This document shows, one piece after another, positions 16,784 through 24,303 of a DNA stretch of 64,000 nt. This DNA comes from Saprospiraceae bacterium. Its GTDB lineage: Bacteria; Bacteroidota; Bacteroidia; Chitinophagales; Saprospiraceae. The notes beneath the pieces were generated by a model that saw only the letters and a list, made by a program, of their open reading frames with translations, made no database searches and was not told the origin of the DNA. Made by a program: the position numbers and the translations under genes. The stretch is from positions 1 to 64,000 of the forward strand of contig JAHDHL010000012.1 in NCBI GenBank assembly GCA_020631355.1, given 5' to 3'. Each line of letters begins with the position of its first letter. The stretch's first letter is position 1.

Positions 16784-16809
16784 AAAAAAGCCAAGCAAGG
16801 ATGCTTGGC
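16784..16809 (-). terminator. rho-independent terminator after the LRR-like gene
   Basis: A perfect 8-bp stem GCCAAGCA/TGCTTGGC with an AGGA loop, followed on the minus strand by six T. It separates the gene at 16889-17662 from dinB. Confidence 0.8.
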
Positions 16810-16888
16810 CGTTCAGAAGTAGTTCATGAGTAGGAGTGAGTGTGTGTGTTGTTATAGTTTCTTTGTTCTTATCCCCATCGGAAACTTT

Positions 16889-17662
16889 CTACGACAGTTT
16901 GGTTTTCTTATCCCAGGAACTGTGGAAAGTATTAATATTGAGTGTATGTAAGTTGAAGTTGGTGGCATTTTTCAGTTTTTCGAAGTGATGGTATGGTACA
17001 CAAGAAGTGAATCTTGGTCTACCCGGACCATCTGTCCATTCAAAGGATTTCAAATCAGGGAAGCAATCGCAATCAGCGAGTCGATTGATGAAGCCTTGGT
17101 GCTCATATCCTGCTTGCAAAGAGAGATATTGCAACGGATGATTGTTCCTGTCAAAAAACTGAGGGTTAGGTGCAGAGGGTAGGGTGAGTGTCTGAAGATT
17201 TGGCATTTTATCCAAAATCCTACCACCTGCTCCATTGTCATCATAATAGTCCTCGTAAGTGACCATTGAGATGTTCTCGTGAAGAACCGAAGTTTGTTCT
17301 ACTTCGAATTCTTTCAGGTTAATGAATTGAATGTGTGTGTTCTTTAATAGATCTCCTAGATCAAATAGTCTTGTTCCGTTCGTCCCCTTGTCGGCTCCCT
17401 TGATTTCAATGGATGAAATGAGTGGAGCGAACTCTTCTGTATTCAGAAGATTAAATAATTGGCTTGTCCATGTTTCTTCTTCAGGATGTATGTAAGCATA
17501 GATGCAGACGAGGTTGTCCTTATCCAGCCACGCTGCTACTTCGCTTTCAAAAGCTGGGTTGCAGTCTAATCTGAGTATGCCTAGAATGAGATATTTAATA
17601 TCCGGGTGGGGGGAGGTTTCTAGGCTAACCTTAGATTTTGGTGATAGTACTTGAGTTTCCAT
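16889..17662 (-). CDS. leucine-rich-repeat-like protein, STM4015-like
   Basis: About 257 residues. I choose M25 (17662, METQVLSP) as the start: a near-perfect promoter lies at 17721-17753, inside the longer reading frame that begins at 17734, so the upstream ATG would not be on the mRNA. The chain has irregular leucine-rich segments such as MPNLQTLTLP, LQYLSLQAG and FPDLKSFEW. It resembles the STM4015 family, whose members lie near WGR/SWIM proteins, but no such neighbour is present. There is no signal peptide. Function unknown. Confidence 0.55.
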   Translation of the reverse strand: METQVLSPKSKVSLETSPHPDIKYLILGILRLDCNPAFESEVAAWLDKDNLVCIYAYIHPEEETWTSQLFNLLNTEEFAPLISSIEIKGADKGTNGTRLFDLGDLLKNTHIQFINLKEFEVEQTSVLHENISMVTYEDYYDDNGAGGRILDKMPNLQTLTLPSAPNPQFFDRNNHPLQYLSLQAGYEHQGFINRLADCDCFPDLKSFEWTDGPGRPRFTSCVPYHHFEKLKNATNFNLHTLNINTFHSSWDKKTKLS

Positions 17663-17720
17663 AAATCGTTGGTCATTTGCTAAGTGTAAATCGTAAGGGG
17701 GGATTGTGCGATCAACAATA

Positions 17721-17753
17721 CAAACATAAGGCAAGATGCTTTAATAATCCAAA
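17721..17753 (-). promoter_or_regulatory. promoter of the LRR-like gene
   Basis: On the minus strand TTTG (17750-17753), 21 bases, then TATGTTTG (17721-17728): full matches at both elements. A TGTCACAA word (17756-17763) lies directly upstream of the -33 element, where an activator could bind. The predicted transcript starts near 17714. Confidence 0.55.
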
Positions 17754-17763
17754 TTTTGTGACA

Positions 17764-18270
17764 GGTTTTTTAGTGTGAAAACCTAAAAAAAAGTACGTTT
17801 TAGATGATGTAAAATCTTAATGTGTTTAATGGAATTGTCACATTGTTATGCAAAAAATAGATTCTTATTTTGCTATATATGAATTGTTTATGAAAGATTA
17901 ATAAATAGTATAAAATTTGCATATCACAAAATTATAAAAAGAATCGTATATAGTTGAGCGCTTGAAATCTGTTACATATATATTGCTATATGAAAAGAGG
18001 GTTGTAACAAGAATTTTTTCAAAAAAAACATTTTTTGATGCATCATATTCGATGTAGTGGTGTTTTCTGATGATGAAATATTTGATGAAAGGCCTGTTTG
18101 GATTTGATATTAAAGTTTAATTCTGACCCTTTTACAGTGACTTTTCGGTATGGAAATGATTGCTAGATGTGATTGGAAGCATATGATATCCTTTCAGGAT
18201 GAAGTCAGAATATATGTAATATGTTCAGGAGGAGTATTGGGTCAGGAGGAATTATGCTAGGGTCATATGG
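17764..18270. other. AT-rich intergenic region
   Basis: About 500 bases with no supportable gene. It holds a 7-bp inverted repeat AGGTTTT...AAAACCT at about 17764-17785, long A/T tracts, and an isolated TTGTCACA near 17836. No RNA gene is recognised. It separates the LRR-like gene from the terminator of the lipoprotein gene. Confidence 0.5.
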
Positions 18271-18309
18271 ACAAAAAACAAGGGCTGTACCATAGTCGGC
18301 ACAGCCCTT
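18271..18309 (-). terminator. rho-independent terminator of the lipoprotein gene
   Basis: A 9-bp perfect stem AAGGGCTGT/ACAGCCCTT with a 12-base loop, then TTTTTT on the minus strand. It lies 24 bases after the stop at 18334. Confidence 0.88.
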
Positions 18310-18333
18310 GAAACAATTCAGATCATATTGTTA

Positions 18334-19605
18334 TTAGAACTTCACATCAAAGGTATATGAATCAGAGTTGTCACTGTTCGTAACATTCACATTCGTACAC
18401 TTGATGATGAAGATATTGGTACCATTATTCAAAAGGAATACGTCACCGATGTTCACGACTTCTGATTGAGTGACTTGTGAACTCAAGTTATAGGCATCCT
18501 CAATTTGGGACTGGTATTGGATATCTTCGAATGCCGTAGGGAATTCTGAAGAAGAAGGCGCTACTGTAAGGATATTAGTGCCTACTGGAGCAATTCTCTG
18601 AATCCAGTTGGTTGCATTCGGTAGCGCAATATCAATACCTTGGTCTTTGATATCAGCTGTACTGTCATTAGAACCCGTACTTGTACCGGTTTCCAAGTCC
18701 AAACCACCTTGACCCGCCGGTCCACCTGCGTTCAATAGAACACCAGTCAGGTTCGTGATATTAGGAGCCGCAGCAGTAGTTGTGATATTGATGTCGGTTG
18801 AGGCAGTTCCATTACTACCACCTGTCACAACGAATGTATATGTGGAAGCAGTGCCCTGAGTTGCCACTGATCTCACTCTTACGGTAGATACGAAACCATC
18901 CACATCAGCAGCTGGCAATGTCAATGGATTAGCATCGAATGTTGTCCCATTATACTCCAAGCGAGCAAGGTCGGTCATATCAGAACCATTCTCCTGTACT
19001 GTCAAGGTAACCAATGGAGCGTTAGCTCCTCTTGTTCCCTCAAGATTCACACAGAACCATGAGTCAGGAGCTACGTCTGTAGCATCTGTTACAAAACAAC
19101 CTGAACCAGAGGAATTAACGATAGTAAGGTTGATCGGACCAGGGAAAGCTGAAGCTGTATTCACAGAAACAGTCTCTGTATCTGTATTTCCTGCCTCATC
19201 AACGATTTCGATGGTATAGGTCTTGGAAGATTCGTCAGCATGTGCTACCCAAGTTACCTCCCAAGTGAATGAGGACCTGTCAGCATCGAAAAGTAGTACA
19301 TTGGATGATGTAGCAGAACTACCATTGATGGTAAGTCTGTTAGCGAAGTCGGAAACCAATGAACCATCTTCAAGGAATCTTACATTATTCATAGGATTAT
19401 CTCCCGAAAGGGCCTCTACGGAAAAGGTAAGGATAGAACCCGGAGTAACCTCCACATCACCGGTAACAGAACCGGCACCGTTGTCTCTCAATGTCAGGAT
19501 GGGTGGGTTAGCAGAACCACCTGTTAGGGTCTCATCACATGAAGTGAAAGTGAATATGGAAGCCATAAGGATAACCAAACTTCCTAATAATGATAATCGT
19601 TTCAT
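18334..19605 (-). CDS. Ig-like-domain surface lipoprotein
   Basis: 423 residues. The N-terminus is a lipoprotein signal peptide with lipobox TSC (MKRLSLLGSLVILMASIFTFTSC-D), so the mature protein starts at Cys23 and is lipid-anchored. The rest is beta-rich, with at least two or three Ig/PKD-like modules of about 90 residues, each with a WFCVNLEG or SSKTYTIEI type strand pattern and low Lys content. The C-terminal 60 residues (GDVFLLNNGTNIFIIKCTNV) form a separate small domain. No T9SS sorting domain is present. No enzyme motif is seen; adhesion or binding is a guess. The upstream promoter contains a striking inverted repeat. Confidence 0.75.
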   Translation of the reverse strand: MKRLSLLGSLVILMASIFTFTSCDETLTGGSANPPILTLRDNGAGSVTGDVEVTPGSILTFSVEALSGDNPMNNVRFLEDGSLVSDFANRLTINGSSATSSNVLLFDADRSSFTWEVTWVAHADESSKTYTIEIVDEAGNTDTETVSVNTASAFPGPINLTIVNSSGSGCFVTDATDVAPDSWFCVNLEGTRGANAPLVTLTVQENGSDMTDLARLEYNGTTFDANPLTLPAADVDGFVSTVRVRSVATQGTASTYTFVVTGGSNGTASTDINITTTAAAPNITNLTGVLLNAGGPAGQGGLDLETGTSTGSNDSTADIKDQGIDIALPNATNWIQRIAPVGTNILTVAPSSSEFPTAFEDIQYQSQIEDAYNLSSQVTQSEVVNIGDVFLLNNGTNIFIIKCTNVNVTNSDNSDSYTFDVKF

Positions 19606-19662
19606 GATGAAATAGATTTAATTCGTGAATTATGTGTTTTGTAAATATTTCGAATAACGGTA

Positions 19663-19728
19663 TTAAGACAACAAATGTGTTGTTCGGTAACCATGTATGC
19701 AAATGTCTTAACCCAATTTTAAGACAAA
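19663..19728 (-). promoter_or_regulatory. promoter with built-in operator upstream of the lipoprotein gene
   Basis: On the minus strand TTTG (19725-19728), 17 bases, then GACATTTG (19700-19707), one mismatch from TAnnTTTG. The spacer holds a perfect inverted repeat GTCTTAA-N7-TTAAGAC (19705-19725). A third copy of TTAAGACAA lies at 19663-19671, and a perfect ACAACA-N4-TGTTGT dyad at 19668-19683 overlaps it. Confidence 0.45.
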
Positions 19729-19824
19729 TTGACACCTTTTATGATTTTGTCTACCTAAGGGCGCACAAAAGTAATCCAAAAGGACGGATTAGCCGTAATG
19801 ATAATGTGGGAAACTTCTAGGAAA

Positions 19825-20292
19825 TTATCGGATGATACTCAACCATTGCTCGTCAAAAGGGTCTAGGGCTGTCCCTTTTACCTTGGCCCTTACGGTTACC
19901 TTGTATTCCGAACTGACATTGTGGATGGCCTTTGCAGCTTTGGCAATGCCTTTGGCAAGGATATTCTTTTCTCCGAGTTGGTCAATGGATGATGAATCGA
20001 GATCGAACGGAAGGGCAAAGTCTATGTATGTTTCCTGGAATGCCTTGACTTCAAATGAATCATCCATACTGATGGAGCCTATCAGATACTCATCTACCTT
20101 GGTATCCCTACCTCTGCCTCTGCTGTATTTTTCATGAATGGTGAGTTCGATGCGGGACACGGTTTGCATCTGCTTGGTCGTGAATACCAATCTGCCATCC
20201 ACAAAACCATCCTCTGCCTTGATGGATTCAGGAATGAGCAAATCGACTTTCAGTCCCTCTATTCCTAACCAATTCTTGAATTTATCAATCAT
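19825..20292 (-). CDS. arrestin-fold protein, Spo0M-like
   Basis: 155 residues, mostly beta strands. The N-terminus MIDKFKNWLGIEGLKVDLLI followed by a DGRLVFTTKQ strand resembles the Spo0M (SpoOM) arrestin-like family, which acts on membranes and cytoskeleton in Bacillus. The identification is by pattern and uncertain. It is the last gene of a three-gene minus-strand run with the SPFH protein at 20830-21825 and the protein at 20302-20766, with a 9-base gap. Spo0M-like and SPFH proteins share membrane-stress roles, which makes the grouping sensible. Confidence 0.5.
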   Translation of the reverse strand: MIDKFKNWLGIEGLKVDLLIPESIKAEDGFVDGRLVFTTKQMQTVSRIELTIHEKYSRGRGRDTKVDEYLIGSISMDDSFEVKAFQETYIDFALPFDLDSSSIDQLGEKNILAKGIAKAAKAIHNVSSEYKVTVRAKVKGTALDPFDEQWLSIIR

Positions 20293-20301
20293 AAAGTATG
20301 C

Positions 20302-20766
20302 TTATACGAAATTCTTGTGCCAACTCTGGGCTAATGGAACTGTCCAGGAACTATCCATTTCAGATTTGGTCTTTACCAGATTATTGAAGACAAGGGTATG
20401 ATCATGAATCTGCCCGTCTTGGTATAATTGCACAAAGTCATCCTTGTGTGCTACCTGGACGTTATCATCTTTTAGATAAGCAAAATTGAGTCTGTCAAAG
20501 AAATCGGTTGCATAGCGGAAACCCAAATCCTGTAGGAAGTGTACGGATTTGTCTATACTGCACCCACTGGCACCGGCCTGGCTTTCATCTACAATCAGTT
20601 GGATGAAACGATTGTGAAGTACATCAGCCTTAGCTTTCAACGCCTTGTTATGACTCACCCATTCGGATGTGAATTGGTTGAGTTGTTGCTTGATTTCTGT
20701 TACCTCATTGTCGGATAACTCCCTGCTGCTCTGGTAAATCCAGACTCTTGAATCTTCGTGCATCAC
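20302..20766 (-). CDS. conserved Bacteroidota protein of unknown function
   Basis: 154 residues. The motif SRVWIYQSSRELSDNEV at the N-terminus and VDESQAGASGCSIDKSVHFLQ in the middle mark a family that is often mislabelled 'ABC transporter ATPase' in Bacteroidota genomes. No Walker A, Walker B or signature motif is present, so that label is wrong here. A conserved Cys (GASGCSID) may be functional. There is no signal peptide. ATG 20763 is an equally good start. It lies between the SPFH gene and the Spo0M-like gene. Confidence 0.7.
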   Translation of the reverse strand: MMHEDSRVWIYQSSRELSDNEVTEIKQQLNQFTSEWVSHNKALKAKADVLHNRFIQLIVDESQAGASGCSIDKSVHFLQDLGFRYATDFFDRLNFAYLKDDNVQVAHKDDFVQLYQDGQIHDHTLVFNNLVKTKSEMDSSWTVPLAQSWHKNFV

Positions 20767-20779
20767 TAAATGGAATATA

Positions 20780-20811
20780 CAAGCCCTACATATTCGATAA
20801 TGCAGGGCTTG
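20780..20811 (-). terminator. hairpin between the SPFH gene and the next gene
   Basis: An 8-bp perfect stem CAAGCCCT/AGGGCTTG that can extend through CAT/ATG after one mismatch. No T tract follows on the minus strand, so it is more likely an mRNA processing or attenuation structure than a full terminator. Confidence 0.45.
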
Positions 20812-20829
20812 ATGATATTTTGGATAAAA

Positions 20830-21825
20830 TTACAATCTAGCCAATAATTCCTTCTTCTTGGCATCAAACTCCTCTTGTGTCAGTATACCGGCTTCTTTGA
20901 GACCTCCTAATTCCTTAAGGAGATTCATGATGTCCTCCTTGGATTCTGCCTTGGGAGCATTCTGGTTTTGGTTCTGATTCTGGTTCATGAACATCTGTGC
21001 CATACCGAATCCTAATCCAGCACCAATACCTTCCCCGGCTCCACCGCTAGGATTCTCAGCAGCCTTTTCGATAGCATTGGCATTCTGGAATTGTTGGAAC
21101 TTGCTCATATCACCAACCATATTCATATTGGTCATCTTGTCATAGAACTCCTCCACTTCCTTGGGGAGAGAGGTACTCGTGATTTGGAACTTGACCAATT
21201 CGATACCAAAGGGATCCAAATCCTGTTGTAGAATCGGAGCAACCTTATCACCCAATTCCGTATAGTTGGCCACCATATCAAGTACGGAAACCTGTGCTTC
21301 AGCTACCGCCTCTGCAAATTTTGGAGAGACGATATCCCTCAGGCTTTCTTCTATTTCATAAATCTTGAGTACGGGTTTGGTTCCTGCAAATTCGGTAAAG
21401 AATTTTTCTGGGTCCGTAATCTTGATAAAGTAAGTGCCGAATGCCTTGACTCTGACTTGTTTGAATTCAGGGTCCCGGAGTATGATGGGATTGGGAGTGC
21501 CCCATTTTAAATTGGTGAATGTACGTGTACTTGCATAGTAAACATCCACCTTGAAAGGAGAATCGAACCCATGCTTCCAACTACGTAGTGTAGTAAGGAT
21601 GGGCATGTTATCGGTGATCAGTTCGTGCCTTCCCGGCTCATACAAGTCTGCGAATCTACCCTCATCAATCAACATGGCAGTCTGTGACTCACGGACGGTT
21701 AACTGAGCTCCATTCTTGATGTTATTATCATTGTGTGGAAACTTCCATATGACGGTGTCATTGTCGGACTCTACCCAGTCAATGACTTCAATTAATTCTC
21801 CTTTGATAAAATCGAATAATCCCAT
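20830..21825 (-). CDS. SPFH/Band 7 domain protein with C-terminal SHOCT domain (YdjI-like)
   Basis: 331 residues. The N-terminal 230 residues match the YdjI or 'virion core protein' group of SPFH proteins (FIKGELIEVIDWVES, VRESQTAMLIDEG, GRHELITDNMPIL, then the SPFH body to FYDKMTNMN). A Gly/Met linker includes an N-Q repeat (residues 279-290). The C-terminal 35 residues form a SHOCT domain (LKEAGILTQEEFDAKKKELL). There is no transmembrane helix; relatives assemble on membranes and work with PspA-like stress proteins. It is the first gene of the three-gene operon down to 19825. Confidence 0.88.
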   Translation of the reverse strand: MGLFDFIKGELIEVIDWVESDNDTVIWKFPHNDNNIKNGAQLTVRESQTAMLIDEGRFADLYEPGRHELITDNMPILTTLRSWKHGFDSPFKVDVYYASTRTFTNLKWGTPNPIILRDPEFKQVRVKAFGTYFIKITDPEKFFTEFAGTKPVLKIYEIEESLRDIVSPKFAEAVAEAQVSVLDMVANYTELGDKVAPILQQDLDPFGIELVKFQITSTSLPKEVEEFYDKMTNMNMVGDMSKFQQFQNANAIEKAAENPSGGAGEGIGAGLGFGMAQMFMNQNQNQNQNAPKAESKEDIMNLLKELGGLKEAGILTQEEFDAKKKELLARL

Positions 21826-22624
21826 TTCTAATTCAAATTTTAGGTTTTTTCATGGTATAAAGAGGTTCGTTTCCAATCCTAACCTCTTTTCAATTACAAT
21901 TTCAAGACGTTGAAAGTTGAGTTTCGTATCGCCTATCATTAATCAATATATTATTTCTTTATCAGAATGCGATGGTTTTCCGATGAATAGCAGCTAAAAT
22001 CCGATGATTTTCGAATGGATTGGGTAGAATAGTCTGGAGATCATCTGCATGATATCTATGGATATCCATTATTAACAAACGTTAAAATGCTTGTTTTTGT
22101 CATTTGGGAAATGTTGTTTAAAGATTAATCTCTGAATTGGGGTATTACCTCCTAAAGCTACATTTTACTTGTTCTTTACATATATGGAAAAATCACACTT
22201 TAAAAGTTAAAACCTAAATAATTGCATTTTGGTGTTAAGTTGTGACATGAAAAAAAGTGAAATAATTTTTTGTTTAACTGAGATGTAAATATAAATTAGC
22301 CTAAGAGAAGACAAGTAATTCTAATTCAAACACATGATAAGATTTGTCATATAGATATAATTTTATCAAAGACGGATAGGTACAAAAACTACTAAATTCA
22401 AGCTGAATAAGCTATATATACTCTCCTTTCGTCCTAGACTATAATTAGAGTTTTCTTCTGTGTAACAAGTTGGATTTTTCTGCCATACCGTAGGTGCGCT
22501 AGGATTCTTATGCCTTAATCGAATAAGATTTGTTTGTCAAATTGTGACAACACAACAGCCATTCTAATGCGTCATTGGTAGTAATCATAAACTCAATTGA
22601 TTATTTAACTTAAAGATTTACAAA
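21826..22624. other. large AT-rich intergenic region between divergent units
   Basis: About 800 bases, the longest gap in the window, between the SPFH operon and the secreted-protein block. No coding sequence or known RNA is seen. It holds two TTGTGACA words (22240-22247 and 22542-22549). The second sits in a perfect dyad TTGTCA-N5-TGACAA (22534-22550). The length leaves room for an unrecognised small RNA or a long regulated leader. Confidence 0.5.
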
Positions 22625-22918
22625 ATGAAAAAATCTGTTCTAAGAGCAGGAATGATAGTAGCGATTGCACTATCCTGTTCCATCGGAGTCACAGCCCAGA
22701 ATGCTTCTACGAATCCAGTAGGAATCAAGAAGACTGAGGGCAAGGTACTATCCGGTGCATCTTCACTTTCCGCTAAGGATAAGGAAGCATCATTGGATAA
22801 GAAAATCAAGGATATCAAAGGGAAATTGGCGAATGCCAAATCATCTGAGGCTAAGGCTAAGTATGAGAAATTCCTAATTCAGGCCAAGGAAGAAAAAACC
22901 TTATTGCCCAAACAGTAA
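22625..22918 (+). CDS. small exported Lys/Ala-rich helical protein
   Basis: 97 residues. A signal peptide (MKKSVLRAGMIVAIALSCSIGVTAQ, cleavage after AQ) leaves a mature protein of about 72 residues that is rich in Lys, Ala, Ser and Glu and predicted to be almost all helix after residue 45 (DKEASLDKKIKDIKGKLANA). No cysteine remains after cleavage and no known domain is recognised. It lies 32 bases before the P-domain protein and probably shares its transcript. Function unknown. Confidence 0.75.
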   Translation: MKKSVLRAGMIVAIALSCSIGVTAQNASTNPVGIKKTEGKVLSGASSLSAKDKEASLDKKIKDIKGKLANAKSSEAKAKYEKFLIQAKEEKTLLPKQ

Positions 22919-22950
22919 GAACTATTACTTGAACATTTAAACAGATTCCT

Positions 22951-24228
22951 ATGAAAAAGATATTTAACCTAACTATATTATTCTTAATGGCATTCTCATA
23001 CAACCAACTGAATGCCCAATGTGGATGTACGAATTGTCCATTGGCTTTACCTGATGGTGCCAACGAGGACTTCTTCGTAAATGTAAATGATGATTTGGGT
23101 CAGGCTGGTAATGCTTGTTTGACCAGTGTTTTGGAAAGTGTCAATATTAATTTTGACCACACATATCTGGGTGATTTGAGAATCAATATCACATCTCCTG
23201 ATGGTAATACTGCTACATTGGTAGGCCCTGTTGGTTTGTCAGGTGGTTCGGGTACTTATAACCTGACGTTTGAGGATGGTGCAGCCAATGGTCCTTGGGT
23301 GAGTGCAGGCCAGGGTAGTACGACTGGTACCTACGAACCCAATTCAGGTACACTTGCTTCATTGGTCACTTCAACAGTTTGTGGTACGTGGACTATTAAT
23401 GTGTTGGATGATCAGGGTATTGATTCTGGAAACTTCATTGATTTTGCCCTTGAGTTCAGTGATGGAGGTGCATCATCAACTCCAACATTTGTTTGTAATT
23501 CCGATGACCCACCGGTTTGTCCTGTAGCTGGATATGCTTACACTACTCCTACCTCTGTTTGTGCAGGCGAGACTGTGAATTTCACAGAGGGTGGTGCTTG
23601 TACGGATGACGGTCCTACCAATGGTTTAGGAACAACTGCTGATACGGACTTTGATTTGTACTTCTATTTTGACGGTACTTCCTTTGAGGCTCCTGTGGGT
23701 TTCGATCCGCTACCTAATACCATCATCGGAGGATTCATTCCATCTGGAACGAATAACTTATACAGACCGACTGCCGGTACCACAACCATTGCAGGTTGCG
23801 GTGATTTATCCACTTCTGTACTGAATCCAACATGTGCACCTATCACTGTATCATTCTTCATATTGCCATATAATTATGATTATGACTCTGACAATGATGC
23901 CGTATTTGGTGAATATACTGCAGGACTTTGTGCAGCTGAAAGACATGATGTCATCATATATCCATCACAACTTTCAGTTGTCACGACAGATGACGGTTCT
24001 ACTTGTGGTACTCCTGGTGTTGAGCTAAGGTCAGCCGACGGTACTGTCTGTGAAACAGAAACGGGAGCTGCTTGTTCATCCAATACAGATATGTTCAATT
24101 ATGATTTCAGTTCATCTCCAACAGCAACTGCATTATCAGGTGCTTCAGGAACTTGTGCATTGCCAACGCTAACTGGTACTATAAATTGTTCCAATTGTTG
24201 TAATGCCGTAACTCCGGTTTGGGATTAA
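22951..24228 (+). CDS. secreted protein with proprotein-convertase P-domain
   Basis: 425 residues. Signal peptide 1-22 (MKKIFNLTILFLMAFSYNQLNAQ). Residues about 40-165 form a P/Homo-B domain: ESVNINFDHTYLGDLRINIT, SPDGNTATLVG, and CGTWTINVLDDQGIDSGNF lead to a final LEFSD strand. The rest is Cys-rich beta structure with Ig-like pieces (PTSVCAGETVNFTEGG). The chain ends at CNAVTPVWD without a T9SS type A domain, which is unusual because P-domain proteins in these bacteria are normally long T9SS cargo. It may be a shortened relic or may use another export route. Confidence 0.8.
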   Translation: MKKIFNLTILFLMAFSYNQLNAQCGCTNCPLALPDGANEDFFVNVNDDLGQAGNACLTSVLESVNINFDHTYLGDLRINITSPDGNTATLVGPVGLSGGSGTYNLTFEDGAANGPWVSAGQGSTTGTYEPNSGTLASLVTSTVCGTWTINVLDDQGIDSGNFIDFALEFSDGGASSTPTFVCNSDDPPVCPVAGYAYTTPTSVCAGETVNFTEGGACTDDGPTNGLGTTADTDFDLYFYFDGTSFEAPVGFDPLPNTIIGGFIPSGTNNLYRPTAGTTTIAGCGDLSTSVLNPTCAPITVSFFILPYNYDYDSDNDAVFGEYTAGLCAAERHDVIIYPSQLSVVTTDDGSTCGTPGVELRSADGTVCETETGAACSSNTDMFNYDFSSSPTATALSGASGTCALPTLTGTINCSNCCNAVTPVWD

Positions 24229-24303
24229 TATTGTCGTCACTTTATTTATGAGAATGGGTTGGAGGAATCTTCAACTTACTTTATAAATTATAAAATTTAA
24301 ATT

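Noticed and set aside
16832-16856. GTGTGTGT-type simple repeat as a phase-variation tract
   Set aside because: It is short and imperfect and lies between a stop codon and a terminator, where slippage would not alter any protein.
20302-20766. Calling this protein an ABC transporter ATPase
   Set aside because: No Walker A, Walker B or signature motif is present in the 154 residues; that label is a database carry-over.
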